Assembly: GCF_000814765.1 (NCBI RefSeq)
Contig: NZ_JWIC01000005.1
Span: 372,001 to 436,000, forward strand
Length of the DNA stretch: 64,000 bases
Direction of reading: 5' to 3'
Source of the DNA: Pseudoalteromonas luteoviolacea
GTDB taxonomy: Bacteria > Pseudomonadota > Gammaproteobacteria > Enterobacterales > Alteromonadaceae
Position 1 is the stretch's first letter. Each line of letters starts with the position of its first letter. This document shows, in pieces, positions 18,384 to 26,830 of the stretch. The notes beneath the pieces are model-generated. The model did not search any database and was not told the origin of the DNA. It saw nothing but the letters and a program-made list of their open reading frames with translations. Position numbers and translations under genes: made by a program.

Positions 18384-18602
18384 TTAGACGCCCTGCTGCA
18401 CCATCTCTTTTATTTTGAGTGCTTTTTCAAAATGATCTAATTGGTGCGTTTGGATCCACCATGTTGCCGCTTCCATCAATAGCTCGGGATCGCTATTTTT
18501 GTTCGCAAAGAAAGCATAAAATGATACCCCAACGCCCTCTCCTTTTTTCTCAATTTTCTGTTCACACACTTGAATGATTTTATCTCTAAGGCTTTGTCTC
18601 AT
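18384..18602 (-). CDS. Small conserved protein (DUF6500-like)
   Basis: A 72-residue soluble, helical protein (begins MRQSLRDKIIQVCEQKIEKK; contains YAFFANKNSDPELLMEAATWWIQTH). From memory the sequence resembles the small DUF6500 family of marine gammaproteobacteria, but I am not certain of the number. The function is unknown. It lies 84 bases downstream of the AraC/GyrI-type regulator gene on the same strand and could be the last gene of that transcript. Confidence 0.6.
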   Translation of the reverse strand: MRQSLRDKIIQVCEQKIEKKGEGVGVSFYAFFANKNSDPELLMEAATWWIQTHQLDHFEKALKIKEMVQQGV

Positions 18603-18686
18603 ATTACTTTTATTATTTTAAATTTTTCGCCATGTTACTTGCATTGCGACCTTTTCTCAATCGTGTTCAGACATATCTATCAGACT

Positions 18687-19586
18687 TTATATCTTTATAG
18701 GTACTTGAAATGAAAACGTTACCCCGCCTGTATCCGTCATTTCGATATCACGAATGATTTCAACCAAATACCCCTTTTCGTCCAATTGATAGCCTTGAGA
18801 CTCAATGATACTAAATAGCTGCTCGAGCGCAGCGGCGTATCCCGCATCTGACACCACATACACATCACAGCAAAAGTAATGCCCTTCAGCCACGGATAGG
18901 GTGTGTTCAGATACAGAGGCTTGCCAATCACCTATGTGGGTTTCGATATCTTGCCAGCTTTTTTCTAATTGGTTGATTGGTGTCATTGCCATGATCCGTG
19001 TGGACTTCTCACCAAAGGTATCAAAAATCGTATCCCAGTCATTGCTCACATGCGGTAAAAACTTCATGCCCCTTTGTGGGTACCACACCAATTCACAAGG
19101 CAGCTTGGCTGCCAGCTTGTTTTCAATCGTGCCCTGCGCATCAGGGTGTGCAAGCTTGCTGATAATTTCAGCTGTTTGACGAGGGGTGCCACTGACACCC
19201 AGTGCACGGACCTGCTTCGCTGTTAGACCCAGCGCTTTTTTAAGTGCTTTACCCAGTGATTGAGATGACGAAAACCCGCACTCTTGCGCAATATCAATGA
19301 CTTTATAATCTTGCTCTGCAAAGAGATAGTGAACCACATACTGCAAACGTAACCGGCTCAAATATTGCCCCGGCGTTTCGTTAAATAACTCAGTAAATTG
19401 ACGGTGAAAGTGAAATGGAGAAATAGCACTTTGTGTGGCAATTTGCTCCCAACTTAGCCCTGACGCTAAATCTTCATGCATCAACGTCAAAGCGGTAGCA
19501 AAGCGAGTTTGGACATTCTTAGGTAACGACTCTAATAAAGCGTACTCAGGCACCAATACAAAAGGGGGTGAGTTTTGTTCAGACAT
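18687..19586 (-). CDS. AraC family regulator with GyrI-like effector domain
   Basis: About 299 residues from the ATG at 19586 (MSEQNSPPF); an upstream in-frame start at 19643 adds residues unlike the family. The N-terminal half (about 20-125) is the AraC double helix-turn-helix (WEQIATQSAISPFHFHRQFTELFNETPGQYLSRLRLQY and VIDIAQECGFSSSQSLGKALKKALGLT). The C-terminal half (about 160-299) is a GyrI/BmrR-like small-molecule-binding domain (ELVWYPQRGMKFLPHV, then EGHYFCCDVYVVSD). Regulators of this layout (Rob, SoxS-GyrI types) often sense drugs. It follows the RND pump gene by 81 bases on the same strand, so it probably senses a pump substrate and controls the operon. Confidence 0.88.
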   Translation of the reverse strand: MSEQNSPPFVLVPEYALLESLPKNVQTRFATALTLMHEDLASGLSWEQIATQSAISPFHFHRQFTELFNETPGQYLSRLRLQYVVHYLFAEQDYKVIDIAQECGFSSSQSLGKALKKALGLTAKQVRALGVSGTPRQTAEIISKLAHPDAQGTIENKLAAKLPCELVWYPQRGMKFLPHVSNDWDTIFDTFGEKSTRIMAMTPINQLEKSWQDIETHIGDWQASVSEHTLSVAEGHYFCCDVYVVSDAGYAAALEQLFSIIESQGYQLDEKGYLVEIIRDIEMTDTGGVTFSFQVPIKI

Positions 19587-19667
19587 AAGCGAGATAGTTG
19601 TGGCGAATGTCACAACTATCTCGCGCTCAGCAGATAAAAGCAATTTTCACGGTGTAAACAATTGTAG

Positions 19668-22600
19668 TTAGCTACTTTGCTCCAGTAAGCCAGAGGTTTG
19701 CGCCTTTGGCTGCTTACGGCAAAATAACCCGAGCAATACAGGGATGAGTATCAAGGTGACAGTCGTTGCAAACAGCTCGCCAAAAATAAGAGAAACAGCC
19801 GCAGGCTTTAAATATTGTGCCTGCTCTGCTTGCTCAAACAACAGTGGCAGTAAACCACAGACGGTCGTCACCGTGGTTAAAAATATCGCTCTAAAACGAC
19901 TGAGCCCCGCTTGTATTAAAGCCTCATTCGATGGCGTGCCCGTTCGATAAAGGTAGTTAAAACGGGTGATCAATACCAAGGAATCATTGATCACAATCCC
20001 CGTCATCGCCATCATACCAAACATCGATAGCAAGCTGATTGGCAGGTCCATAATATAATGACCAAAAATAGCGCCCGCAAAACCAAATGGGATCACCGCC
20101 ATAATTATTAACGGCTGCCAGTAAGATTTAAGCGGAATGGCCAATAAAATATAAATGAGGATCACTGTCATCCACATGGCTGATTTAAACCCTTTCGACA
20201 CTTCTGATATCTCTTCAAACTCCCCGCCCGCTTTTATTTTTACAGTCGGATACTGCTGTTCAAGGCGACTTATCTCAGTTTGCAGGTTGACCAGCACCTC
20301 CTCTGGCGACTGGATATGTCTATTTTGTTTCCAGTACACATTGACCACCTCGGCATGCTCTCTTCGATAAATCACTTCTGGCACTTGTTCAAAATAGAAT
20401 ATAGCGACATCCTCTAATCGAACGCTATGGCCTGAGTCTAATGTCAATATACTGTGCTTTAGCTGCTCGATACTTTGACGCTCATGCTGCGCATACCGCA
20501 CTATGACCTTGGTCTCTTGGCCTTGATCTAGCAATCTGTGTATTTCCCTATGGCCAAACGCACCGCCAGAAAAGTTGGCAATATGATGCTGAGTCAAACC
20601 CAATTGCTGACCATACTGATTGAGTACAATACGCACCTGCCATTGTCCGCCTTTGGCGTCATCATAAATATCCATCACTCCTGCTTGTAACGACAGCGCA
20701 TGTGAGAGCTGGCTGCTCACAAGCTTGGCTTGTGCTTTTTCAGGCGCTGTGATTGAAATAAACGTCCCACCAGCAGGGGCTTCTGAGGCTGAGAACTGCA
20801 CCGAGTAAGCACCTTCCACCGCGCCTGTTTGCTTGCGCCAACTATCAGTGAGTAAATGACTTGGCAAGGTGCTAAGTGCCTCGTTTGAAAGCTCTAACGT
20901 GACCTCAATATCGCCATATCCATCTGACCAAGCCAGTGCATTAGCAAACGGCTGCTGCGCTAATTCAAAATCCCTTTTAAGCATATCAGACACTTTTTTC
21001 GCAGCGCTTTCTAATTGACTTAATGCGTTAGCTTGCAATGGCAAAGGCGCGCCATCTTGCAATGACACTTTGGCTGTAATGTAACGCCCGGGAATTTCCG
21101 GAAAGACAGCACTTCGGATCGTCCCTGTCGACCACATGCCATAAGCTAACGTAATAAACGCGGTAAAAAATAATAAGCTCGCTACCTTATAGCGAATGGA
21201 AAAACTAAGTGCGGGTTGGTATACCTTGGTTTTTACATTGTTCAACAGTGCTTGTGCTCGCTTTTGCACCCAACTCACTACAGAGGGAGATTTGAGCTTG
21301 CTTGTTGTTGAGGCGCTCAAGTGTGATGGTAAAATAAACTTACTTTCAATAAGCGAAAATAACAATGCGAGGATCACCACCACGGAAAAGCCCGCCAAGA
21401 GCTTGGCTAACTCATTGTTGATCCACAACATTGGCGAAAAGGCGGCAATGGTCGTCAAAGCACCAAATATGGTTGCCACCGACACCGACTGAACGCCTTT
21501 AAATGCAGCCAGTTGTCTACTTTTATGCATTCCCCGCTGTTCATGAATGGCCTCCCCGACAACCACCGCATCATCGACCAATATCCCCAGCACTAAGATA
21601 AAACCAAATAAGGTAATGTCATTAATACTATGATCGGTCAGCTGAAGAGCCCCTAAGGTACCAAATAGCGCCACCGGAATGCCCGCAGATACCCAAAATG
21701 CCAATTTTAAGTCTAAAAAGATGCCAAGCAATACAATCACAATGAGCAGTCCTTGCCATGCATTATTACCCAGTCTAAATAGCTGATCTTCAATATAAGG
21801 CGCCATATCAGCCATGGTACTTAGCTGAACATCAGCCGGTAGGTGCTTACGCATTTGTTCAAGCGTGTCATTGACCGCTTTGCTCACATGCAGCAAATTA
21901 TCTGACTGACTGGTACTCACAAGCAATGCGATGGCATTTTCACCATTGTTGCGCACAATCGAATGGGTTTGCGCGAAGTCACGATATACCTGTGCAATAT
22001 CAGATAACTTGATTGTCCCTTGAGCATTGGTTACAACAGGAATACTGCTAAGCTGTTGGATGCTATCAGCATAGCCATCGCCTCGTAAAAGCAATCGACC
22101 ACTTTGACTTTCAAGCTCTCCGGTTCTGGTTTCTAAAGAAAACTGCTCTATCGAAACGGCCACACTTTCCAATGTCAAACCCAGCTGGGCAAGCTGAATA
22201 GGATCAGGCTCAATCACCAATTGCGGGCTGCGACTGCCCCAGTTGTCAACGCGAGAGATATCGGCATGCTTCTTTAGCGCCATTTCAACCTGTCTTGCGA
22301 TAGGTTGTAAATCCTCACTTGTACGCGGCGCAGAGACAATCACAAACGCTGCCAAATTGGTAAATTCGTCTTTACTGACAATAGGTCTCTCTGCCAACGT
22401 CGGAAACCCCACGATGGCATTAACCCGCTCTCGTACCTCACTCAATAGCTGATCTATATCTGTATCAGTCGTTTTACGAATGGTGACTGTCGATGTCCCT
22501 TCCCTCGATTCACTGATTACTTGCTTAACGCCAGCAACATCGCTAACAGCTTCTTCAATACGCTGAGTAACGCCTTTATCAATTTGCTCAGCACTCCCTC

Positions 22601-22760
22601 CGGGATACGACACAGAAACAGAAATGGTCGACGGTGGTATCTGTGGAAAAGACTCAACTCGTAATTGCCCCATCGCTAAAACGCCACTGGCGATGATGGC
22701 AAACATCAATAAGTTTGCCGCCACAGTGTTATCAATAAACCATTTAGTGAGCCAGCTCAT
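19668..22760 (-). CDS. RND family efflux pump, inner membrane subunit (AcrB-like)
   Basis: A 1030-residue protein of normal length for an AcrB/HAE-1 type proton-driven exporter. The ATG at 22760 has a strong GGAGGGG ribosome binding site; the 19-residue extension to 22817 lies inside the adaptor gene and is not likely. TM1 is at about 10-30. The proton-relay pair of aspartates is seen in ILGILVDDAVVVGEAI within TM4, and the C-terminal half repeats the pattern (ALTGIVINDSLVLITRF). Two large periplasmic loops lie between TM1-2 and TM7-8. It overlaps the adaptor gene by 17 bases, which indicates translational coupling. No outer membrane channel gene is nearby, so it probably shares TolC. Confidence 0.93.
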   Translation of the reverse strand: MSWLTKWFIDNTVAANLLMFAIIASGVLAMGQLRVESFPQIPPSTISVSVSYPGGSAEQIDKGVTQRIEEAVSDVAGVKQVISESREGTSTVTIRKTTDTDIDQLLSEVRERVNAIVGFPTLAERPIVSKDEFTNLAAFVIVSAPRTSEDLQPIARQVEMALKKHADISRVDNWGSRSPQLVIEPDPIQLAQLGLTLESVAVSIEQFSLETRTGELESQSGRLLLRGDGYADSIQQLSSIPVVTNAQGTIKLSDIAQVYRDFAQTHSIVRNNGENAIALLVSTSQSDNLLHVSKAVNDTLEQMRKHLPADVQLSTMADMAPYIEDQLFRLGNNAWQGLLIVIVLLGIFLDLKLAFWVSAGIPVALFGTLGALQLTDHSINDITLFGFILVLGILVDDAVVVGEAIHEQRGMHKSRQLAAFKGVQSVSVATIFGALTTIAAFSPMLWINNELAKLLAGFSVVVILALLFSLIESKFILPSHLSASTTSKLKSPSVVSWVQKRAQALLNNVKTKVYQPALSFSIRYKVASLLFFTAFITLAYGMWSTGTIRSAVFPEIPGRYITAKVSLQDGAPLPLQANALSQLESAAKKVSDMLKRDFELAQQPFANALAWSDGYGDIEVTLELSNEALSTLPSHLLTDSWRKQTGAVEGAYSVQFSASEAPAGGTFISITAPEKAQAKLVSSQLSHALSLQAGVMDIYDDAKGGQWQVRIVLNQYGQQLGLTQHHIANFSGGAFGHREIHRLLDQGQETKVIVRYAQHERQSIEQLKHSILTLDSGHSVRLEDVAIFYFEQVPEVIYRREHAEVVNVYWKQNRHIQSPEEVLVNLQTEISRLEQQYPTVKIKAGGEFEEISEVSKGFKSAMWMTVILIYILLAIPLKSYWQPLIIMAVIPFGFAGAIFGHYIMDLPISLLSMFGMMAMTGIVINDSLVLITRFNYLYRTGTPSNEALIQAGLSRFRAIFLTTVTTVCGLLPLLFEQAEQAQYLKPAAVSLIFGELFATTVTLILIPVLLGLFCRKQPKAQTSGLLEQSS

Positions 22761-23916
22761 CAGCCCCTCCCAGCGTATCTTGGTTACCTGCAAATTGTGT
22801 GTAACTTTTGATAGCACTCACTTGCGTGCCCGCTATCATGCTAAGTAATGGGTAAACGACCACTTGTTTGGTGTTTAAAGTTTCTGTATTGAAACGAATG
22901 TGTACATGCTCCTCATTGTGGGAGAGTACCTCTACCGCTTCTTTTTGTAGCGTATTATTTTCACTCAGTGTCCATACATAGCCATCTCTGGTCACCGCAC
23001 TTTGCGGGACTTGATATGACATAAGCGGCTCTGAAAATGACACGTTCACCTGTACTGGCTGATTTGGCAACAATGGCGATACGTGTGCATAAGGGTTAAC
23101 AACATTAAAAACCAACTGACGCTGGCGAGTCGTTAAGTCCACATTGGGCGCGACATACCTGAGTGCTGCCGGCCAAGTGCTACCCGCACGGTCTGTTACA
23201 TTTACCCTAATTTGTTGGCTTAATAACTGAGGATGAAATTTTTGCCACAGAGGTTCCGACACTGGCACTACCACGTCCATGCTGTCACTGGCTGCCACTT
23301 CAAAAAGCGCTTGTCCCGCTGTTAGCAAGTCATTTGGGCTAACCAACCTCGACAATATAACCGCATCATATGGCGCAATAATATTAGCCTCTTGCAATCG
23401 CTTTTGACTGCTTTTTAATGCTTGTTTCGCTTGTGCTAAGTCAGATTTGGCAGCCGCAACTTGCGGCTCTCTTTTAGCGAAGCGACTTTGATTTTTAGTC
23501 GATAGCATACTCAAAGCAACAGATTGCTCGTGCAGCTGTCGCTCTAATTCAAGCTCAGCACGCACCACGCGACTGTTGGCCTGTGCCAGTTCAGAATGAA
23601 GATGGGTCACATCCAACTTAGCCAACGGTGTGTTTTGCTCAATGAGCGTGCCCGGCTCCAGATGTTGATCTAACCAAGCTAATTGGCCGTCACTGGTGAC
23701 TTTTAATTGAGTCACAAATCGTGCTCGTGTATTGCCAATCAACGCTACGCTTGGGTAGTGAGGTTTGGCCATTAAAGTTAATGTTGATACAGTCTGCTTA
23801 GTCTCAGTGTTAACGACTGATGGTTCAGATTTGACCGCTAATTCATCCACAATCACCAATGCGATAAAAATTGCAAATAACCCAGCGCCTATGGCTGCCC
23901 CCTTTTTATACTTCAT
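22744..23916 (-). CDS. RND efflux periplasmic adaptor subunit (MFP/HlyD family)
   Basis: About 390 residues from the ATG at 23916 (MKYKKGAAIG), with AAGGA eight bases upstream inside the preceding gene; the frame also begins at 23949. One N-terminal transmembrane or signal anchor is at about 8-25. The lipoyl/barrel-sandwich halves and a long coiled-coil hairpin are evident (HSELAQANSRVVRAELELERQLHEQ, then AKSDLAQAKQALKSSQKRLQEAN), followed by APYDAVILSRLVSPNDLL typical of adaptors. It links the RND pump to an outer membrane channel. It overlaps both neighbours, so the three genes form a tight operon. Confidence 0.9.
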   Translation of the reverse strand: MKYKKGAAIGAGLFAIFIALVIVDELAVKSEPSVVNTETKQTVSTLTLMAKPHYPSVALIGNTRARFVTQLKVTSDGQLAWLDQHLEPGTLIEQNTPLAKLDVTHLHSELAQANSRVVRAELELERQLHEQSVALSMLSTKNQSRFAKREPQVAAAKSDLAQAKQALKSSQKRLQEANIIAPYDAVILSRLVSPNDLLTAGQALFEVAASDSMDVVVPVSEPLWQKFHPQLLSQQIRVNVTDRAGSTWPAALRYVAPNVDLTTRQRQLVFNVVNPYAHVSPLLPNQPVQVNVSFSEPLMSYQVPQSAVTRDGYVWTLSENNTLQKEAVEVLSHNEEHVHIRFNTETLNTKQVVVYPLLSMIAGTQVSAIKSYTQFAGNQDTLGGADELAH

Positions 23917-24793
23917 AGCTTGCTTCCTTATCATTAAAAACTGACTCATCTCGATTGAGGCGCTGAGTAATTTCCTCTAGGCGCGAAAGCACCTGCAGCG
24001 TCACCGGCAACATAATGGCGGTATCAACAAACTCGAGTGAATACGTGAGAATGGAAAAGACTTCACCCGTAGACGGGCTAGGTAGCATATTAACTAACCA
24101 TAAGTTGCCGAGCACCGACACAAAAAGCAGTGAAAAAATGCAGCCGTACACTAGGGCCTCTGTGTCAGAAAGGGCAATTTCATGTTTTTTGAGCTTTTCT
24201 AGGTGGGCGCTTAAAGCGGCAAAAGGTTTACCACTTAGTATTTTGACTTGCTTCTCAGTTTGGTCATTCAATCTGCCGTTGAGGTGTTTAAATGTGCTAT
24301 GACAACACCCATAAACCAATAACATCGCACAACTTGCAGCCAATACACTCAATGCAAAGTAAGTGTGAAATGTCGCTAAAATGATCACGATGGACACCAG
24401 CTGGATCCCTGCCGTCATCAGTGCTGGTAAATCATTTTCTAGAAAGTCCACCAACTCTCGAGACATCATAAGACGAGCATTTTTGGCGGATATATCTGTA
24501 CCACGTAAATTATGTGCAACCGTTTCGGCCAACTTAACACGAATATCACCATACACCCGCGTATCGTAAAATCGACGCAGTACACTTACGACCACCAAAC
24601 CAAATAAGCTCGCCGCAAAAGCAAGTAAAGGCGCAGTACTGTTCTCCAAGACACCGTCAATGGCATAGCCTATTAATAGTGGCAATAAGATCAGCAAAAT
24701 ATTTTCTGCCACAACCATTAGCCATGTCATAGCCACCTTAAAGGGGCTTAAGCTAACAACAGAAAATAGTGAAATGGAATTTTGATTGGACAT
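23906..24793 (-). CDS. ABC transporter six-transmembrane domain protein lacking an ATPase domain
   Basis: A 295-residue protein with six hydrophobic segments arranged like an ABC exporter transmembrane domain (about 20-45, 53-72, 127-150, 152-170, 212-232 and 243-265). The intervening helix bears SRELVDFLENDLPALMTAG, like the coupling region of type IV exporters. There is no Walker A, signature or Walker B motif, and the protein ends where the nucleotide-binding domain would begin. The next gene is the RND adaptor, overlapping by 11 bases. Stand-alone proteins of this type occur in marine gammaproteobacteria. The role is unknown, but the context points to the same efflux function. Confidence 0.8.
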   Translation of the reverse strand: MSNQNSISLFSVVSLSPFKVAMTWLMVVAENILLILLPLLIGYAIDGVLENSTAPLLAFAASLFGLVVVSVLRRFYDTRVYGDIRVKLAETVAHNLRGTDISAKNARLMMSRELVDFLENDLPALMTAGIQLVSIVIILATFHTYFALSVLAASCAMLLVYGCCHSTFKHLNGRLNDQTEKQVKILSGKPFAALSAHLEKLKKHEIALSDTEALVYGCIFSLLFVSVLGNLWLVNMLPSPSTGEVFSILTYSLEFVDTAIMLPVTLQVLSRLEEITQRLNRDESVFNDKEASYEV

Positions 24794-24962
24794 AACACAC
24801 TCCTAAATACTTCTAGTGCGCAGTATGGCCAATTGAAGGGAAGAAAAAGTGTCCCCAGTTGCTGTTTTGTGACTATTGCACTTAAAAACGCACAATAGTT
24901 TGAACATGAGTAGAATTGAACGGCGTGTGCATACAAACTTGACCACACGCCATTTTAACTAA

Positions 24963-26009
24963 CTAGACCTCTTCTCCATGCGGCGTTTCAACTAGGTGAA
25001 ATGACGCACCCTTTTCTCCGTACACGTAGACCTGACAGCCTTGCCAATTTTTCGGGATATTCCACTTCAACCCTGGCTTTACATCGTACGATGAAAATTG
25101 ATTTTTACACCTGACTTCTAAAGAAGATAGGCTGCCATTGATATCAGCAATCGTAAATGCGTTTCTTACCAATTTATGGCTCCACAAAGACCGCTTGATT
25201 TTCCCTTTTACCCAAATCGTTTTACTGTCGTCTTTTATTAAGGCGTCAGCTTTATCGATAAATGGCTTTAACTTGTTAATCGACGCTTGTGCACCAGGAA
25301 ATTCAGACAAACGCTCAAATGTATGTAGTGCATAAAAGAGCAGATTATGCTCTAGGTTTAAAACGGTTGCTCGACTCAAAAAAGCAATAAACATATCATC
25401 TGGTATATACCCTTTTCTAGCGTTGATAACTCTTATGATCGCGTGCAGCTCGCGATATTTATCTCCTGTTGCAGCATAATAACGTGCTTTTGCTACCCAA
25501 TAATATGTATCTTCAGTAAAGTTTTTAAGCTTCCGTTCTCGCATTTCACCAAATAATTCAGGAATTAACTCCAAATCATTGCTATCAATTTTTTTACCAA
25601 TCTTTTTATAACGGTTCAAAAACGAAGAAGAAACACTACGAGGCGCATCTGGAAGATAAAATGACATTTGAACTTGGTTTTTACATTGCTTTACTGGTTT
25701 ATTATTTTGCAATGCAGGCTTAAATTTCCATTGATTCACAGCCTTAAGTGCTGAACGCTCAAATGAAGCATGTCCTGACGAATATTCTATAACTGGTGAT
25801 TCAACTTCACCTTTCTCATTGATGACATAACTTAGTTGTACCCACCCTTCTCTGCCGCGATTAGCAGCTAACCTTGGAAATACTGCGGCGGGCTTATTTA
25901 TCGGTACTGCGTCGATAACCTCTGCACTTAAATCCTCACCTGTTTGTGCTGCTTTTGCCGCATAAGTGAAAGTAGACGCAGCGAGTAGCAATGCTGAAAT
26001 TAACTTCAT
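24963..26009 (-). CDS. Periplasmic protein with TonB C-terminal domain
   Basis: About 348 residues from the ATG at 26009, which has AAGGA seven bases upstream; the frame extends to 26060 without a better start. A cleavable signal peptide (MKLISALLLAASTFTYAAKA) is followed by a TonB-family domain at about 28-120, with YPRL-like FPRLAANRGREGWVQLSYVINEKGEV and ERSALKAVNQWKFKPA, which are the canonical strand-helix motifs. The other 220 residues are helical and unassigned. True TonB has an N-terminal membrane anchor and a Pro-rich linker. This protein has neither, so it is more like the secreted TonB-domain proteins of unknown role. It is monocistronic. Confidence 0.82.
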   Translation of the reverse strand: MKLISALLLAASTFTYAAKAAQTGEDLSAEVIDAVPINKPAAVFPRLAANRGREGWVQLSYVINEKGEVESPVIEYSSGHASFERSALKAVNQWKFKPALQNNKPVKQCKNQVQMSFYLPDAPRSVSSSFLNRYKKIGKKIDSNDLELIPELFGEMRERKLKNFTEDTYYWVAKARYYAATGDKYRELHAIIRVINARKGYIPDDMFIAFLSRATVLNLEHNLLFYALHTFERLSEFPGAQASINKLKPFIDKADALIKDDSKTIWVKGKIKRSLWSHKLVRNAFTIADINGSLSSLEVRCKNQFSSYDVKPGLKWNIPKNWQGCQVYVYGEKGASFHLVETPHGEEV

Positions 26010-26383
26010 ATTCTTCCTTTTTGATTGAAATAAAGCACATGCCAGATAAAAATTTATCAAAGATATATTTCAATATGCTCATTTTATCATCGTTACAATT
26101 TGAGATTTTATAGCTTGGTTATAATGAGTGATTATAACGGGCATGCACTGATTTTATTTTCGCATATTGCAATAATAAAAATAAACAAGTAAAGAACCTT
26201 TTTTAGGTAAAACCGAAAACCCGCGTATTTTTCAATCAAAAAATTGAGTCATTAACTTAGATAAGATGATAAATTTTCAATAGCCTTAATATGAATTAAT
26301 GCATAAGCTCAAAAACACTTTCTGTGTGCACAGACACACAAAGTGAAAAATATCATCAACAAGTTTGAATAAAAGGACGCATT
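26010..26383. other. Divergent intergenic region with an upstream hairpin
   Basis: About 370 AT-rich bases between two divergent genes, which must hold both promoters. No open frame with a start is seen. An imperfect 11-bp hairpin at 26316-26345 lies 38 bases before the start of the small peptide gene. Confidence 0.5.
26316..26345 (+). promoter_or_regulatory. Hairpin in the leader of the peptide gene
   Basis: CACTTTCTGTGTG pairs with CACACAAAGTG across a short loop, with two unpaired bases in the left arm. It lies in the likely 5' leader of the cysteine-rich peptide gene. It could be an operator or a regulatory RNA structure; no T tract follows. Confidence 0.4.
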
Positions 26384-26557
26384 ATGAAACTAACACTTGA
26401 TAAGAAGCGCATTAAAGATCTGAGTAAAAACAAGCAAGCATTACCTGACGCACAAACACCTAATGTGGCAGGTGGTTGTAACTCTGGCTGGACAAATTGC
26501 TTTGGCAATACTCAAGCGTGTTGCTCGCAAGGTACTTGCTATAGCCGTTATTGCTAA
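26384..26557 (+). CDS. Cysteine-rich GG-leader peptide (RiPP- or knottin-like precursor)
   Basis: A 57-residue gene with an AGGA ribosome binding site seven bases upstream. Residues 1-31 form a Lys-rich amphipathic leader (MKLTLDKKRIKDLSKNKQ...) ending in TPNVAGG, a double-glycine cleavage site for C39-type peptidases. The 26-residue remainder has six cysteines at 32, 39, 46, 47, 52 and 57, that is C-x6-C-x6-CC-x4-C-x4-C. This is the C-C-CC-C-C framework of inhibitor cystine knots such as omega-conotoxins. Leaders of this type are known in Pseudoalteromonas-like genomes as putative natural-product precursors. No modification enzyme or peptidase transporter is adjacent, and a terminator follows, so it is an orphan. 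The product may be a disulfide-rich or lanthionine-type peptide. Confidence 0.75.
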   Translation: MKLTLDKKRIKDLSKNKQALPDAQTPNVAGGCNSGWTNCFGNTQACCSQGTCYSRYC

Positions 26558-26830
26558 TACCCCCTTAAAACACCATTATAGCCGCAGCTTTTACGTGGCT
26601 TTTTTTAATACCGAGTATGAAACCCATAAAGTACTCACCCACAAATGGATAATCGAAATAATCACGACAATTACGTGACGGCTTAAAACTAAAAAATAGC
26701 TATCAATGTCAGTAGTTACCTTCAGCAAGCGATACATACCGCAATAAAAACGAGATATTAAAGCTGACATGTTTATAAATTTAGCACGAATAATATACTT
26801 GTTAGTTTTTAACTAATGAGTACCGAGCGC
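26558..26830. other. Intergenic region between peptide gene and convergent gene
   Basis: About 270 bases, AT-rich, holding the terminator at 26580-26606 and otherwise nothing recognisable. Confidence 0.5.
26580..26606 (+). terminator. Terminator of the peptide gene
   Basis: AGCCGC pairs with GTGGCT (one G-U pair) and is followed by seven T residues. It begins 23 bases after the stop codon and makes the peptide gene monocistronic. Confidence 0.65.
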
